Assembly: GCF_002234595.1 (NCBI RefSeq)
Contig: NZ_NMUL01000001.1
Coordinates: forward strand, 1-64,000
Origin: Amycolatopsis vastitatis
GTDB lineage: Bacteria; Actinomycetota; Actinomycetes; Mycobacteriales; Pseudonocardiaceae
Reading direction: 5' to 3'
DNA: 64,000 nucleotides
Each line of letters starts with the position of its first letter. Positions within the stretch are counted from its first letter, which is position 1. Shown one piece after another: positions 1-9,246 of the stretch. Under the pieces are notes generated by a model that did not search any database, had not been told where the DNA came from, and was given only the letters and a program-made list of their open reading frames with translations. Position numbers and translations under genes: made by a program.

Positions 1-22
1 ATGTTGCAACCACCCCTAGAAA

Positions 23-36
23 CCGCCGTGTGGCGG
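23..36. terminator. Small hairpin after the DUF3592 gene
   Basis: A 5-bp GC stem (CCGCC/GGCGG) with a GTGT loop lies 16 bp past the stop codon of the minus-strand gene that ends at 52. Read on that strand it is followed by TTTC. It is short and could be chance in such GC-rich DNA. Confidence 0.3.
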
Positions 37-51
37 GGGAGTTTCGGCTGG

Positions 52-501
52 TCAGGCCGCCGCCGCGACTTCCGCCTTCGCGCGCTTGTCCTGCCTGCGG
101 ATCCACCACAAGGCCGGTCCGGCCACCAGCCACGTGAAGAACACGAAACTCCCCAGCGGCAGCAACGTGTTCGTCGCCGAGCGGCCGGCCACCCGGGCCA
201 GTTCCGGGTCCGATGCGTCGTACTCGATGCGGACCAGCTGGCCCGCCGCCAGCCCGTCCGGGTACAGCACGCCGTTCGCCGGGCTGTGGACGATGCCGTC
301 CGGGGTTTCGAAGTGGATGATCGTGCGGTCGAACGCCACCGAGTCGACCGTGGCCGTCGCCGTGCCGAGCTGGGCCGAGATCGCGCCGTCGTTGCGGATC
401 GCCGCGAACAGCAGGCACACACACATCACGGTGAGGAGCGAGGCGACGCCGAGGGTGATCCACCACCCGGCGCGCCTCGCCCGCTCACCTCTCGTGCTCA
501 C
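52..501 (-). CDS. DUF3592 membrane protein
   Basis: 149 residues with a GTG start. It has the DUF3592 layout: an N-terminal membrane helix (about residues 12-34), an extracytoplasmic beta-rich stretch containing the family-like motif 'GQLVRIEYDASDPELARV', and a second helix (about 112-134) followed by a basic tail. The family is widespread in actinobacteria and has no established function. It does not appear to share an operon with the peptidase gene, which ends 22 bp upstream. The family call rests on the overall pattern and the 'V.YDP..P..AR'-like motif. Confidence 0.75.
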   Translation of the reverse strand: MSTRGERARRAGWWITLGVASLLTVMCVCLLFAAIRNDGAISAQLGTATATVDSVAFDRTIIHFETPDGIVHSPANGVLYPDGLAAGQLVRIEYDASDPELARVAGRSATNTLLPLGSFVFFTWLVAGPALWWIRRQDKRAKAEVAAAA

Positions 502-523
502 GCCGCGAGCGTAGCGGTCCCGC

Positions 524-2038
524 CTACCCCGCGTGTGCCGCGGCGAGGAACCGGTGGTTCGCCTGGATCTGGTCGTACGAGTGCGGCTTCACGGAAGCCG
601 AGCGGGCCGACAAAGACGACACAGCGCCGTTCGGGCCCACCGCGGGCTTGCCCGCCGTGTACAGCCAGGTCTGGAACAGGTCGTGCAGCGGCTTGCCCGA
701 GATCTTCTCCGCCAGCGCGATGAACTCGAGGATCCGGCCGTCCTTCCCGCCCTTCTGCACCTGCCACGCCTGCAAAATGGCGAAGAACGCCTGGTCACCC
801 ACGGCCGTCCGCAGCGCCTGGAGCGTCAGCGCACCCCGGTCGTACACGGCGTTGTCGAACTGGTTGTCCGCGCCCGGGTCGGCCGGGACGAGCTTCCACA
901 GGTCGCCGTCGGCCGGGTTCGAGTCGTACGTGTACTGCGCCAGCTCGGCGACCGTGCCCTCGCCTTCGTGCTCCGACCACAGCCACTCCGCGTAGGACGC
1001 GAAGCCCTCGTTCAGCCAGATGTCGCTCCAGCGGCCGAGCGAGACGTTGTCGCCGAACCACTGGTGGGCGTTCTCGTGCGCGATCAACGTCGTGTTCGAG
1101 CCCGCGCGGAAGTTGCGGACGCCGTACGTCGGCCGGGTCTGGTTCTCCAGGGAGAAGCCGATGCCGCTGGTCACGACGCCACCCTCGGCCTCGAACGGGT
1201 ACGGCCCGAACTGCGTCGCCAGGAACTCGTCGATCTCCGGCGTCCGCTCGACACTGGCCTTCGCCGCGTACAGCGAGTCGCCGAGGTCGGCGCCGTACGC
1301 CGTGATGAACGGCTTGCCGTCGGGCGTCGCGGACTCGACGACCTCGTACTTGCCCACGATGAACGACGTCAGGTACGTGGCCTGCGGCTTCGTGCTGCGC
1401 CACTGCCAGCGCGTCCAGCCCGCACGGCTCTTCGTCTTGCGGACGAGGGTGCCGTTGGAGATGGCCGCGTTGTCGTCCGGCGCCTCGATGGAGACGTCGT
1501 AGGTGGCCTTGTCGGTCGGGTGGTCGTTGGCCGGGAACCACCACGCCGAGCTCTGCGGCTCGTCGATGCCGAGGGCGCCGAAGGAGCCCTTCTTCCACGC
1601 GTTGAGGCCGTCCACCGTCTCGGTCGACGGCGTGTCCGCGTAAGCGACGACGACGGTCGCGGTCTGGCCCTTGAGCAGCGGCTGAGCCGGGGTGACGACG
1701 AGCTCGCCGTTGCCGGTCTGGTTCGTGAACTGCGCCGGCCGGTTGTTCACCCGCACGCTCGACGCCTTCAGCGCGAAGTCCAGGTCGAACCGCGAGAGGT
1801 CCTGCGTGGCGGTGAGCAGCAGCGTCGTCGTGCCCGACAGGAGGTCGGTCGCGGGCCGGTAGGTCAGCCGGATGTCGTAGTGGAGCACGTCCGTGCCGCC
1901 GTTGCCGGCGTTCGGGTAGTAGGGGTCGCCGACGCCGGGGGCGCCGGGCGAGGGCGCCGCGCTCGCGGTGCCGGCGAGCAGCACCGAGACGACGCCGGCC
2001 GCGAGCGCACCGAAGCCGGTGCGCGTTCTTGCACGCAT
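524..2038 (-). CDS. Secreted M1-family zinc metallopeptidase
   Basis: 504 residues. The ATG start has a strong AGGAGG ribosome site 8 bp upstream. A signal peptide (about 1-27, ending TASA-A) implies export. The M1 fold is shown by the zinc motif HENAHQWFGD near residue 321 and the second zinc ligand in NEGFASYAEW near 341. The exopeptidase loop is GFSLEN, a variant of the usual GxMEN. Length is short for an M1 aminopeptidase because the large C-terminal helical domain is missing, as in many secreted actinobacterial M1 proteins. It likely trims peptides outside the cell. Substrate is unknown. Confidence 0.9.
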   Translation of the reverse strand: MRARTRTGFGALAAGVVSVLLAGTASAAPSPGAPGVGDPYYPNAGNGGTDVLHYDIRLTYRPATDLLSGTTTLLLTATQDLSRFDLDFALKASSVRVNNRPAQFTNQTGNGELVVTPAQPLLKGQTATVVVAYADTPSTETVDGLNAWKKGSFGALGIDEPQSSAWWFPANDHPTDKATYDVSIEAPDDNAAISNGTLVRKTKSRAGWTRWQWRSTKPQATYLTSFIVGKYEVVESATPDGKPFITAYGADLGDSLYAAKASVERTPEIDEFLATQFGPYPFEAEGGVVTSGIGFSLENQTRPTYGVRNFRAGSNTTLIAHENAHQWFGDNVSLGRWSDIWLNEGFASYAEWLWSEHEGEGTVAELAQYTYDSNPADGDLWKLVPADPGADNQFDNAVYDRGALTLQALRTAVGDQAFFAILQAWQVQKGGKDGRILEFIALAEKISGKPLHDLFQTWLYTAGKPAVGPNGAVSSLSARSASVKPHSYDQIQANHRFLAAAHAG

Positions 2039-2159
2039 TCGATTTCCTCCTGCAGGAGTGAGAAGCAGCGCGCTCGAACGTAGCCAGGGCAGCCGGACAC
2101 AGGAACAGCCAAAGGGAGGTTTCTTGCCTACTGGGATTCCACCCGGAAAGCGGTTGACG

Positions 2160-3836
2160 TCAGACCGCGGAGACGGCCGAAGACACCGCCGCGCGCAGGC
2201 GGGCGTGCAGGTCGCGGTGCCGAGAACGGTCCACCCGCACCTCCACCACCCGCAGCCCCGGCGCGGGCGCCAGCGCCGCCCGGAACTCCGTGAGGGTCTC
2301 CGCGACGACGTGCGGGACGCGGTAGCCCGCGCACAGGGCGCCCAGGTCGGCGCCGTGCGGGGTGCCGAAGACGCGCTCGAAGCTCGCCGCGTGCTCCGGC
2401 GCTCCCTGCTCGAGCAGGGAGAAGATGCCGCCGCCGTCGTCGTTGAGGATGACGATGGTCAGATCCGGTCGCTGCTCGGCGGGCCCGGTGAGCAGGCCCG
2501 ACGCGTCGTGCAGGAACGTCAGGTCGCCCAGCAGCGCGTACGACGGGCCGCGGTGCACGTACGCGGCGCCGATGGCGGTCGAGACCGTGCCGTCGATGCC
2601 CGCCACACCGCGGTTGCGGTGCACGAGGACGTCCGGACGCAGCCGTCCGGCCAGCGCGACGTCGCGGGTCGGGTTGGACGAGCCGACCACCAGCAGCGAG
2701 TCCGGCGGCAGGGCGTCCACCAGCTCGGTGGCCACGCGCAACCCGCTCGGCCACGCCTCCCCGGCCAGCAGCTCGGCGACCGCCGAGGACGCCGCCGCGT
2801 CGGCCCGGCGCCAGCTCGCGAGCCACTCCGGGTCGGCGGGCTTGGTCGGCTCGTCGAACCACTGCCCGACCTGCCGGACGTTGTGCGCGGGCGCCGGCCA
2901 GTCCGAGTCCGGGCGCACCAGCAGCACCTCGACCGAGGCGTCCGAGAGCACGTTCTGGATCTGCCGGAACACCGTCGGGCGGCCGAGGCAGAGCACCTGC
3001 TCCGGCTTGTGCTTCCCGATGAACTCCTCGACGCCGAGCAGCCACGCGCCGGACGAGATCGCCGTGCCGCCGGACAGCCCGAGGCCGCCGGTCTCCGACA
3101 CGACCGGCCAGCCGTGCTGCTCGGCCCACTCGCTGGCCGCCTGGACGCCGGTGTCGCACGCGATGACCAGGCCGTGGCGCGCCGAAGGCACCACGAACGA
3201 CGGCAGCGCGCCGAAGTCCGGCAGCTCGGTCCAGCGGGAGCCGTCGGCGCGGCCGTCGAGTGATTCGTACCATTCGTCGTCGTCGTCGAGATCGGGCACG
3301 AGCGGCTCGCGGAACGGGATGTTCAGGTGCACCGGCCCGCAGCGCCACTCGCCGTACGCGGCGTTCCAGGCCCGGCAGATCTGGCTGCGCCAGTACGAGT
3401 TCTGCCCGGCCCGCCGCTCGGCGACGGCCAGCTCGTCGAAGTAGCGGACGGCGTCGCCGTAGAGCTGGTGCTGGTCGATGACCTGCGACGCGCCGGCCGC
3501 GCGCAGCTCGGGCGGCCGGTCGGCGGTCATCACGATCAGCGGGACGCCGGCCCGGTCGGCCTCGAGGACGGCGGGGTGGAAGTTCGCGGCCGCGGTGCCG
3601 GAGGTGCAGAGCACGGCCACCGGGCGGCCGGTGCGCGCGGCGATGCCGAGCGCCAGGAAGGCGGCGCCGCGCTCGTCGATCCGGACGTGGAGCTGCAGCT
3701 TCCCGGCGGCCGCGGCGTCGTACAGCGCGATCGACAGCGGCGCGTTGCGGGAACCGGGGCAAAGGACGACGTGGGAAACGGTGTTGCGGACGAGTTCGTC
3801 GACGATGACCCTGGCCTGCGCGGTGGAAGGGTTCAC
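2160..3836 (-). CDS. menD: MenD, SEPHCHC synthase (menaquinone pathway)
   Basis: 558 residues from the GTG start at 3836. MenD uses thiamine diphosphate to add a succinic semialdehyde unit from 2-oxoglutarate to isochorismate, the first committed step to menaquinone. Visible motifs are CPGSRNAPLSIAL near the N-terminus, DERGAAFLALG with the cofactor-activating glutamate, and the diphosphate-binding pair GDLTFLHD and NDDGGGIFSLL near the C-terminus. It is divergent from menB with under 100 bp between the two starts, so the genes probably share a control region. A longer open frame extends upstream on this strand but is antisense to menB. menF, menC and menH are not in the window. Confidence 0.93.
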   Translation of the reverse strand: MNPSTAQARVIVDELVRNTVSHVVLCPGSRNAPLSIALYDAAAAGKLQLHVRIDERGAAFLALGIAARTGRPVAVLCTSGTAAANFHPAVLEADRAGVPLIVMTADRPPELRAAGASQVIDQHQLYGDAVRYFDELAVAERRAGQNSYWRSQICRAWNAAYGEWRCGPVHLNIPFREPLVPDLDDDDEWYESLDGRADGSRWTELPDFGALPSFVVPSARHGLVIACDTGVQAASEWAEQHGWPVVSETGGLGLSGGTAISSGAWLLGVEEFIGKHKPEQVLCLGRPTVFRQIQNVLSDASVEVLLVRPDSDWPAPAHNVRQVGQWFDEPTKPADPEWLASWRRADAAASSAVAELLAGEAWPSGLRVATELVDALPPDSLLVVGSSNPTRDVALAGRLRPDVLVHRNRGVAGIDGTVSTAIGAAYVHRGPSYALLGDLTFLHDASGLLTGPAEQRPDLTIVILNDDGGGIFSLLEQGAPEHAASFERVFGTPHGADLGALCAGYRVPHVVAETLTEFRAALAPAPGLRVVEVRVDRSRHRDLHARLRAAVSSAVSAV

Positions 3837-3919
3837 CGGCACGCCCCTGGTACGCCGGCAGCGTTTGATGCCGCCTCCGCGGGAGGGAGTACGTCGGCGG
3901 TGTTCATGTCCACACGTCC

Positions 3920-3925
3920 TATCCT
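3920..3925 (+). promoter_or_regulatory. Putative -10 box for leaderless menB
   Basis: TATCCT ends 7 bp before the GTG at 3933, the geometry expected when transcription starts on the first base of the start codon. No clear -35 box is visible. This supports the 3933 start over the ATG at 3906, but a start-site map is needed. Confidence 0.4.
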
Positions 3926-3932
3926 CGCAAAC

Positions 3933-4856
3933 GTGGATGACGCCCGAGTTTCCGAGCTGTTCGATCCGGCCGCGTGGACCGAGGTCGAAGGTTTCGCCTT
4001 CACCGACATCACCTACCACTGCTCCGCCGAGAGCCGGGGCGGCAAACGCGTCGTGCGCATCGCGTTCGACCGTCCCGAGGTCCGCAACGCCTTCCGGCCG
4101 CACACCGTCGACGAGCTCTACCGGGCGCTGGACCACGCCCGGATGAGCGCCGACGTCGGCTGTGTCCTGCTCACCGGGAACGGCCCCTCGCCCAAGGACG
4201 GCGGGTGGGCGTTCTGCTCCGGTGGTGACCAGCGTATTCGCGGACGGTCCGGGTATCAGTACGCGAGCGGGGAGACCTCCGACACGGTGGACCCCGCGCG
4301 GGCCGGCCGGCTGCACATCCTCGAGTGCCAGCGGCTCATCCGGTTCATGCCGAAACCGGTGATCGCGGTGGTGCCGGGCTGGGCCGCGGGTGGCGGGCAC
4401 TCCCTGCACGTCGTGTGCGATCTCACGCTCGCCTCGGCCGAGCACGCGAAGTTCAAGCAGACCGACGCCGACGTCGGCTCGTTCGACGGTGGCTACGGCT
4501 CGGCCTACCTGGCGAAGATGGTCGGCCAGAAGTTCGCCCGGGAAATCTTCTTCCTCGGCCGCGAGTACTCCGCCGAGCAGATGCACCAGATGGGCGCGGT
4601 CAACGCCGTCGTCCCGCACGCGGACCTGGAAAAAGAGGCCCTGACCTGGGCGTGGGAGATCACCCGCAAGTCGCCGACGGCGCAGCGGATGCTGAAGTAC
4701 GCGTTCAACCTCACCGACGACGGCCTGGTCGGCCAGCAGCTGTTCGCCGGCGAGACCACCCGGCTGGCGTACATGCAGGACGAAGCCGTCGAAGGCCGCG
4801 ACGCGTTCCTCCAGAAGCGCGACCCCGACTTCAAGGACGTCCCCTATTACTACTGA
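3933..4856 (+). CDS. menB: MenB, 1,4-dihydroxy-2-naphthoyl-CoA synthase
   Basis: 307 residues from GTG 3933; an in-frame ATG at 3906 would add nine residues. MenB is a crotonase-fold enzyme that closes the naphthoquinone ring of o-succinylbenzoyl-CoA. The sequence holds the family stretches NGPSPKDGGWAFCSGGDQ (oxyanion hole region), RGRSGYQYASG, and QTDADVGSFDGGYGSAYLA, whose aspartate is the catalytic acid position of the mycobacterial-type enzymes. The C-terminus DAFLQKRDPDFKDVPYYY matches the family's conserved tail. The homologous core begins at VSELFDPAAW, so both starts are possible. menE follows immediately. Confidence 0.93.
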   Translation: MDDARVSELFDPAAWTEVEGFAFTDITYHCSAESRGGKRVVRIAFDRPEVRNAFRPHTVDELYRALDHARMSADVGCVLLTGNGPSPKDGGWAFCSGGDQRIRGRSGYQYASGETSDTVDPARAGRLHILECQRLIRFMPKPVIAVVPGWAAGGGHSLHVVCDLTLASAEHAKFKQTDADVGSFDGGYGSAYLAKMVGQKFAREIFFLGREYSAEQMHQMGAVNAVVPHADLEKEALTWAWEITRKSPTAQRMLKYAFNLTDDGLVGQQLFAGETTRLAYMQDEAVEGRDAFLQKRDPDFKDVPYYY

Positions 4857-4944
4857 GCTGCGCCCTCTCCACCTCGACGGTTCTCCCGAGGCGCTGGACA
4901 CGCTGAAGAGGGCCGTCGCGGACGCGCTGGCCGGCGGCCCGGCC

Positions 4945-5982
4945 GTGCTGCCGTTCACCGATCCCGCGCTGCGCGACGCGATGGCCCCGGACGAGCCCGC
5001 CGAGCCGGGCACCGCCGTGGTCATCGCCACTTCCGGCTCGACCGGCGCACCCAAGGGCGTGCTGCTGTCGGCCCGCGCGCTGACCGCGTCGGCCGAGGCC
5101 ACCCACGCCCGGCTCGGCGGTCCCGGGCACTGGCTGCTGGCCACCCCGGCGCACTACATCGGGGGGCTGCAGGTGCTCGTCCGGTCGCAGCTGGCGGGCA
5201 CCGAGCCGGCCGTCCTGACCGGCACCGGCTTCCGGCCGGACGACTTCGCCGCCGCGGCCGCGACGCTGAAGGGCACTCGCCGGTACACCGCGCTGGTGCC
5301 GACCCAGCTGGTCCGCCTGCTCGACGACGGCGGCGCGGGCCTGGCCGCGGCGAAGACGTTCGACGCGATCGTGGTCGGCGCGGCGGCGACGTCCCCGTCC
5401 CTGCGGGAGCGCGCCGCCGACGCCGGCGTGCGGATCGTGCCCGCGTACGGGATGAGCGAGACGGCGAGCGGCTGCGTCTACGACGGCTTCCCCCTCGACG
5501 GCGTCCGCGTCGACGTCTCCGGCGACCGGATCCGCATCGCGGGCGACGTCCTCGCGCACGGCTACCGGCGGCGGCCGGACCTGACGGCCGAGGCCTTCCG
5601 CGACGGCTGGTTCACCACGTCCGACCGCGGGATCCGGCACGAAGACGGCCGGCTGGAGGTGCTCGGCCGGGCCGACGACATGATCAACACCGGCGGCGTG
5701 AAGGTCTCGGCGGCCGCGATCGAGCGGTGCCTCTGCGCGCAGCCGGGCGTGCGAGACGCGTGCGTCGTCGGCCTGCCGGACCCGGAGTGGGGCGAGGCCG
5801 TGGTGGCGCTCGTCGTGTCCTCCGGCGAGCCCGGTGACCTGCGGGCCGCGGTCCGGGCGGAGCTGGGGCCCGCGTCGACGCCGAAGCGCGTCGAGTTCAC
5901 CGGCGCGCTGCCCCTGCGCGGACCTGGGAAGATCGACCGGGCGGCGGTGAAGGCCCGGCTCCAGCCGGGATCGAGCGGCTGA
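4945..5982 (+). CDS. menE: MenE, o-succinylbenzoate-CoA ligase (5' end uncertain)
   Basis: 345 residues from the first standard start, GTG 4945. MenE activates o-succinylbenzoate with ATP and CoA to give the MenB substrate. Motifs seen are the P-loop TSGSTGAPKGVL, GMSETASGCVYDG, the hinge region LGRADDMINTGG, and the C-terminal catalytic lysine in GPGKIDRAAV. MenE-like sequence (ELRPLHLDGSPEALDTLK) continues in frame upstream to the menB stop, but no ATG, GTG or TTG lies there. The candidates are CTG 4858 and ATT 4846. The protein is thus probably about 30 residues longer than this minimal call and may use a rare start codon, coupled to the menB stop. Confidence 0.88.
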   Translation: MLPFTDPALRDAMAPDEPAEPGTAVVIATSGSTGAPKGVLLSARALTASAEATHARLGGPGHWLLATPAHYIGGLQVLVRSQLAGTEPAVLTGTGFRPDDFAAAAATLKGTRRYTALVPTQLVRLLDDGGAGLAAAKTFDAIVVGAAATSPSLRERAADAGVRIVPAYGMSETASGCVYDGFPLDGVRVDVSGDRIRIAGDVLAHGYRRRPDLTAEAFRDGWFTTSDRGIRHEDGRLEVLGRADDMINTGGVKVSAAAIERCLCAQPGVRDACVVGLPDPEWGEAVVALVVSSGEPGDLRAAVRAELGPASTPKRVEFTGALPLRGPGKIDRAAVKARLQPGSSG

Positions 5983-6033
5983 ATGGCGGCACTTCGTTGA
6001 CTTTCACGGGGTGCGCCCGGTTGGCTACCCACC

Positions 6034-6177
6034 ATGACGCGCCTGATTCGCACCGCCTTGATCAGCACCGCCGTCGCCCTGGGGGTCCTCCTTCCCGCGG
6101 GGACGGCCCTGGCCGACGGTCCCACCGTGGACCCGAACAGCGGCTCGCTCGTCCTGCAGCAACCGACGACCGACTGA
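6034..6177 (+). CDS. Small secreted peptide, 47 residues
   Basis: Short frame from ATG 6034 to TGA 6177. The product begins [20 protein letters not shown], a textbook signal peptide, with a likely cut after TALA at residue 27. The mature peptide would be only about 20 residues (starting [10 protein letters not shown]). It sits between menE and menA on the same strand. No clear ribosome site is present; TTGACT at 5997-6002 could be a -35 box, which would make the mRNA nearly leaderless. I do not recognise a family. The signal peptide makes it more than a chance frame, but this is an inference. Confidence 0.55.
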   Translation: MTRLIRTALISTAVALGVLLPAGTALADGPTVDPNSGSLVLQQPTTD

Positions 6178-6247
6178 CCTCGCCGGCCCCGGAGAAAGCG
6201 TCCGGGCTCCTGCCCGGCTACTGATCGACATGGCGTTGAATGGCGCC

Positions 6248-7120
6248 ATGGCGAGCTTGAGCGAGTGGATCGAAGGGGCCCGGCCGCGGACGCTGCCCAA
6301 CGCGGTGGCGCCGGTGGTGGCGGGCGCCGGCGCGGCGATCGCGCTGGACGCGTTCTCCTGGTGGCGTTCGGTGCTGGCGCTGCTGGTCTCCCTCTCGCTG
6401 ATCGTCGGCGTCAACTACGCCAACGACTACTCCGACGGCATCCGCGGCACGGACGAAAACCGCGTCGGGCCGCTGCGGCTGGTCGGCTCCGGCGTCGCCG
6501 CGCCGAAGGCCGTGCTGGCCGCCGCGCTGGTCTCCCTGGGCCTCGCCGGGGTGCTGGGGCTGGTCCTGGTGGCCGTCAGCGGCCACTGGTGGCTGCTCGC
6601 GATGGGCGCGCTGTGCATCCTCGGCGCGTGGTTCTACACCGGCGGCAAGAAGCCCTACGGCTACTACGGCTTCGGCGAGATCGCGGTCTTCGTGTTCTTC
6701 GGCCTGGCCGGCGTCCTCGGCACGGTGTACGTCCAAGCGGACCGGGTGAGCTGGCCGGCGCTGGCGTGCGCGATCGCGGTCGGCTGCTTCTCGACGGCGG
6801 TCCTGACGGCCAACAACCTGCGTGACATCCCGACCGACATCGAGGCGGGCAAGCGCACCCTGGCCACCCGCCTGGGCGACAAGGGCACGCGACGGCTCTA
6901 CCTGGTGCTGGTGACGGTGCCGGTCCTGGTGAGCTTGGCCCTGGCGGCCACCGACTACCGGCTGACGCTGCTGGCCGGCCTGACCGTCGGCCTGCTGCTC
7001 CCGGCGATCGGCGCGGTCCACGGCGGGAAGACCGGGCGCGAGCTGATCCCCGCCCTGCGCGACACCGGCTTCGCCATGCTCGCCTGGGCCGTGTCCACCG
7101 CGGTCCTGATGAACCTCTAG
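6248..7120 (+). CDS. menA: MenA, 1,4-dihydroxy-2-naphthoate polyprenyltransferase
   Basis: 290 residues from ATG 6248 ([19 protein letters not shown], which matches the start of the mycobacterial MenA); an ATG at 6230 would add six residues. This UbiA-family membrane enzyme attaches the polyprenyl tail to dihydroxynaphthoate to form demethylmenaquinone. The Mg-diphosphate motif [15 protein letters not shown] and the second loop [18 protein letters not shown] are intact, and the protein has eight to nine hydrophobic helices. It converges with the cysteine desulfhydrase gene, the two stop codons overlapping by 4 bp. Confidence 0.93.
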   Translation: MASLSEWIEGARPRTLPNAVAPVVAGAGAAIALDAFSWWRSVLALLVSLSLIVGVNYANDYSDGIRGTDENRVGPLRLVGSGVAAPKAVLAAALVSLGLAGVLGLVLVAVSGHWWLLAMGALCILGAWFYTGGKKPYGYYGFGEIAVFVFFGLAGVLGTVYVQADRVSWPALACAIAVGCFSTAVLTANNLRDIPTDIEAGKRTLATRLGDKGTRRLYLVLVTVPVLVSLALAATDYRLTLLAGLTVGLLLPAIGAVHGGKTGRELIPALRDTGFAMLAWAVSTAVLMNL

Positions 7121-8199
7121 CTCTCCGGGACGAACTTCCCGGTCGTCAGGAACTCCTCGAACAACGCCGTGTGCGGCGCGAGGTCCAAGCCCTGCTTCGC
7201 GACCCACTCGTCGTTGTAGTAGGTGTGCGCGTACCGCTCGCCGCCGTCGCACAGCAGCGTGACGATGCTGCCCGCCTGGCCGTCCTCGACCATGCGCGAG
7301 ATGAGCCGGAACGCGCCGTAGAGGTTGGTGCCGGTCGAGCCGCCCGCCCAGTGGCCGGTCCGCTCGCGGAGCAGCCGGATGGCCGCCAGCGAGCCCGCGT
7401 CGGGGATCCGGAACATCTCGTCGATGACGCCGGGGACGAACGACGGCTCGCACCGCGGGCGTCCGATCCCCTCGATCCGCGACGGCATGCCGGTGGCGTA
7501 GTCCAGGGCTCCGGTCTCCCAGGCGCCGTAGAACGACGAGTTCTCCGGGTCGACGACGCAGACCTTCGTCGTGTGCCGCTTGTAGCGGACGTACCGGCCG
7601 AAGGTCGCGCTCGTACCGCCGGTGCCGGCGCCGACGACGATCCACGTCGGGATCGGGTGGCGCTCCGAACGCATCTGCGCGAAGACCGACTCGGCGATGT
7701 TGTTGTTGCCGCGCCAGTCCGTCGCGCGCTCGGCGTAGGTGAACTGGTCGAGGTAGTGCCCACCGCATTCCGCCGCGAGCCGCTCCGCCTCGGGGTACAT
7801 CGCCGGGGCCGCGTCGACGAAGTGGCATTCGCCACCGTAGAACTCGATGAGCGCGACCTTCTCCTGCGACGTGCGCCGCGGCACGACGGTGATGAACCGC
7901 AGCCCGAGCATCCGCGCGAAGTAGGCCTCGGACACCGCGGTCGACCCGCTGGAGGCCTCGACCAGCACGGTGTCCGGGCCGATCTGGCCGTTGACCAGCC
8001 CGTAGAGGAACAGCGACCGGGCCAGCCGGTGCTTCAGGGAGCCGGTCGGGTGGACGGACTCGTCCTTCAGGTACAGGTCGATGCCCCACTCCGGGGGCAG
8101 CGGGAAGACGTGCAGGTGCGTGTCGGCGCTGCGGTTGGCGTCGGCCTCGATGATCCGGACGGCCTCGCGGACCCAGCTGCGGCTGTGCAGGCGGCTCAT
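7117..8199 (-). CDS. cds1: PLP-dependent cysteine synthase-family protein, Cds1-like
   Basis: 360 residues. The start ATG overlaps the stop of the upstream DUF4229 gene (ATGA), implying coupled translation. It belongs to the fold-type II PLP family: the cofactor lysine lies in [14 protein letters not shown], followed by [16 protein letters not shown] for phosphate binding and [15 protein letters not shown]. The full sequence resembles M. tuberculosis Cds1 (Rv3684), an L-cysteine desulfhydrase making H2S, pyruvate and ammonia, rather than CysK. Sitting last in an operon with an Lrp-type regulator fits a cysteine-catabolism role, since Lrp-family regulators control such enzymes elsewhere. Substrate is inferred. 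Confidence 0.85.
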   Translation of the reverse strand: MSRLHSRSWVREAVRIIEADANRSADTHLHVFPLPPEWGIDLYLKDESVHPTGSLKHRLARSLFLYGLVNGQIGPDTVLVEASSGSTAVSEAYFARMLGLRFITVVPRRTSQEKVALIEFYGGECHFVDAAPAMYPEAERLAAECGGHYLDQFTYAERATDWRGNNNIAESVFAQMRSERHPIPTWIVVGAGTGGTSATFGRYVRYKRHTTKVCVVDPENSSFYGAWETGALDYATGMPSRIEGIGRPRCEPSFVPGVIDEMFRIPDAGSLAAIRLLRERTGHWAGGSTGTNLYGAFRLISRMVEDGQAGSIVTLLCDGGERYAHTYYNDEWVAKQGLDLAPHTALFEEFLTTGKFVPES

Positions 8200-8483
8200 T
8201 CCGGCTGACCGGCCGCGTCGCCGCGCAGCTGCGCGCGCAGCTCGGCACGGGCGCGGGCCCGCTTCTCGTTGCGCTTCGCCAGCCCGGCGGTCACGCGGGC
8301 GTTGAGGCCGCGGAAGAGCAGCAGGCCGAGCGGCAGCCCGACGACCAGGCCGATGAGCAGAGCGACCAGCAGCGGCACGGTCGCCAGCGTCAGCGCCCAC
8401 GCGATCACCGCGACCAGCACGAACCGCGCCAGGAGGTACAGCGTCAGGTCACGGGCCAGGTTCGGGGCCTTCTCGTCGCTCAC
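8196..8483 (-). CDS. DUF4229 membrane protein
   Basis: 95 residues, GTG start. Two membrane helices (about 15-33 and 36-57) are followed by a highly charged Arg/Lys/Glu C-terminal tail, the typical DUF4229 form. It lies 11 bp after the Lrp-type gene and overlaps the cds1 start by 4 bp, so the three genes form one operon. Function is unknown. Confidence 0.8.
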   Translation of the reverse strand: MSDEKAPNLARDLTLYLLARFVLVAVIAWALTLATVPLLVALLIGLVVGLPLGLLLFRGLNARVTAGLAKRNEKRARARAELRAQLRGDAAGQPE

Positions 8484-8494
8484 ATCAACGCAGG

Positions 8495-8968
8495 CTACGC
8501 CCCGCCTTGCCGGTCCCTCTGCAGCCCCGCGTTGTTCGGCCGGCCTTCGAAGCGCGTCGAGAGCACCACGGTGGTGTTCGTCCGCCCGACGCCGGGAATG
8601 CGGCGGAGCCTGCCGAGGGTCCGCTCCAGCTCGTCGACGGTCGGCACGCGCACCTTGACGACGAACGCCTCGTCCCCGGCCACCGCGTAGCAGCTCTCGA
8701 CCTCGTCGAGCTCGGCGAGCGCGTCGGCGACGTCGTCCTCCGTGGCGGTGTCGGTCGGGTGGATGCTGACGAGGGCGGTGACGCCGAGGCCGACCGAGCT
8801 GGGGTCGACGACCGCGTGGTAGCCGGTGATCACGCCGGCCGCTTCCAGCTTGCCCACCCGCTCGTGCACCGAGGACGCGGACAACCCGACGGCTCGTCCG
8901 AGGTCCGCGTAAGTGGCCCGTCCGTTGATGCGCAACGCTGCGATGATCTTCCGGTCCAACTGATCCAC
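8495..8968 (-). CDS. Lrp/AsnC-family transcriptional regulator
   Basis: 157 residues from GTG 8968. The N-terminal winged HTH (DRKIIAALRINGRATYADLG and LSASSVHERVGKLEAAGVI) is followed by an AsnC/RAM ligand-binding domain (about 65-140) that normally forms octamers and senses amino acids. It is the first gene of the operon with DUF4229 and the cysteine desulfhydrase, so it may sense cysteine or a related amino acid; this is inference from position. A TAGAGT hexamer 6 bp before the GTG suggests a leaderless mRNA. The GTG is the start of the folded domain. Confidence 0.9.
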   Translation of the reverse strand: MDQLDRKIIAALRINGRATYADLGRAVGLSASSVHERVGKLEAAGVITGYHAVVDPSSVGLGVTALVSIHPTDTATEDDVADALAELDEVESCYAVAGDEAFVVKVRVPTVDELERTLGRLRRIPGVGRTNTTVVLSTRFEGRPNNAGLQRDRQGGA

Positions 8969-9246
8969 AGGATCACTCTATGCGGTCGGACAATCCCCCA
9001 TTGGCACCACGCCCCACGCCCGGTACCGCGCCGAGATGGCGTCCTGGCACGTCACGTCACCGCACAGTGGTTGCTGACGCCAAACAACGTGTCCGTTTTG
9101 ACCTTTAAGGGCTCTTTACTCGCGGACAACCGTTCGAGTACCCGACGGGTGAAGTGCAACGATTGCCGTGTTGGCTACCCCGGCGCGACGAGCAGAAGGG
9201 CTCGGACGCCTCCGGTATAGCAGTGAGTTCGTTAAGGAGGCGGAAA

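Noticed and set aside
533..2083. 516-codon frame antisense to the M1 peptidase
   Set aside because: The opposite strand carries clear M1 motifs and a ribosome site; this frame has neither.
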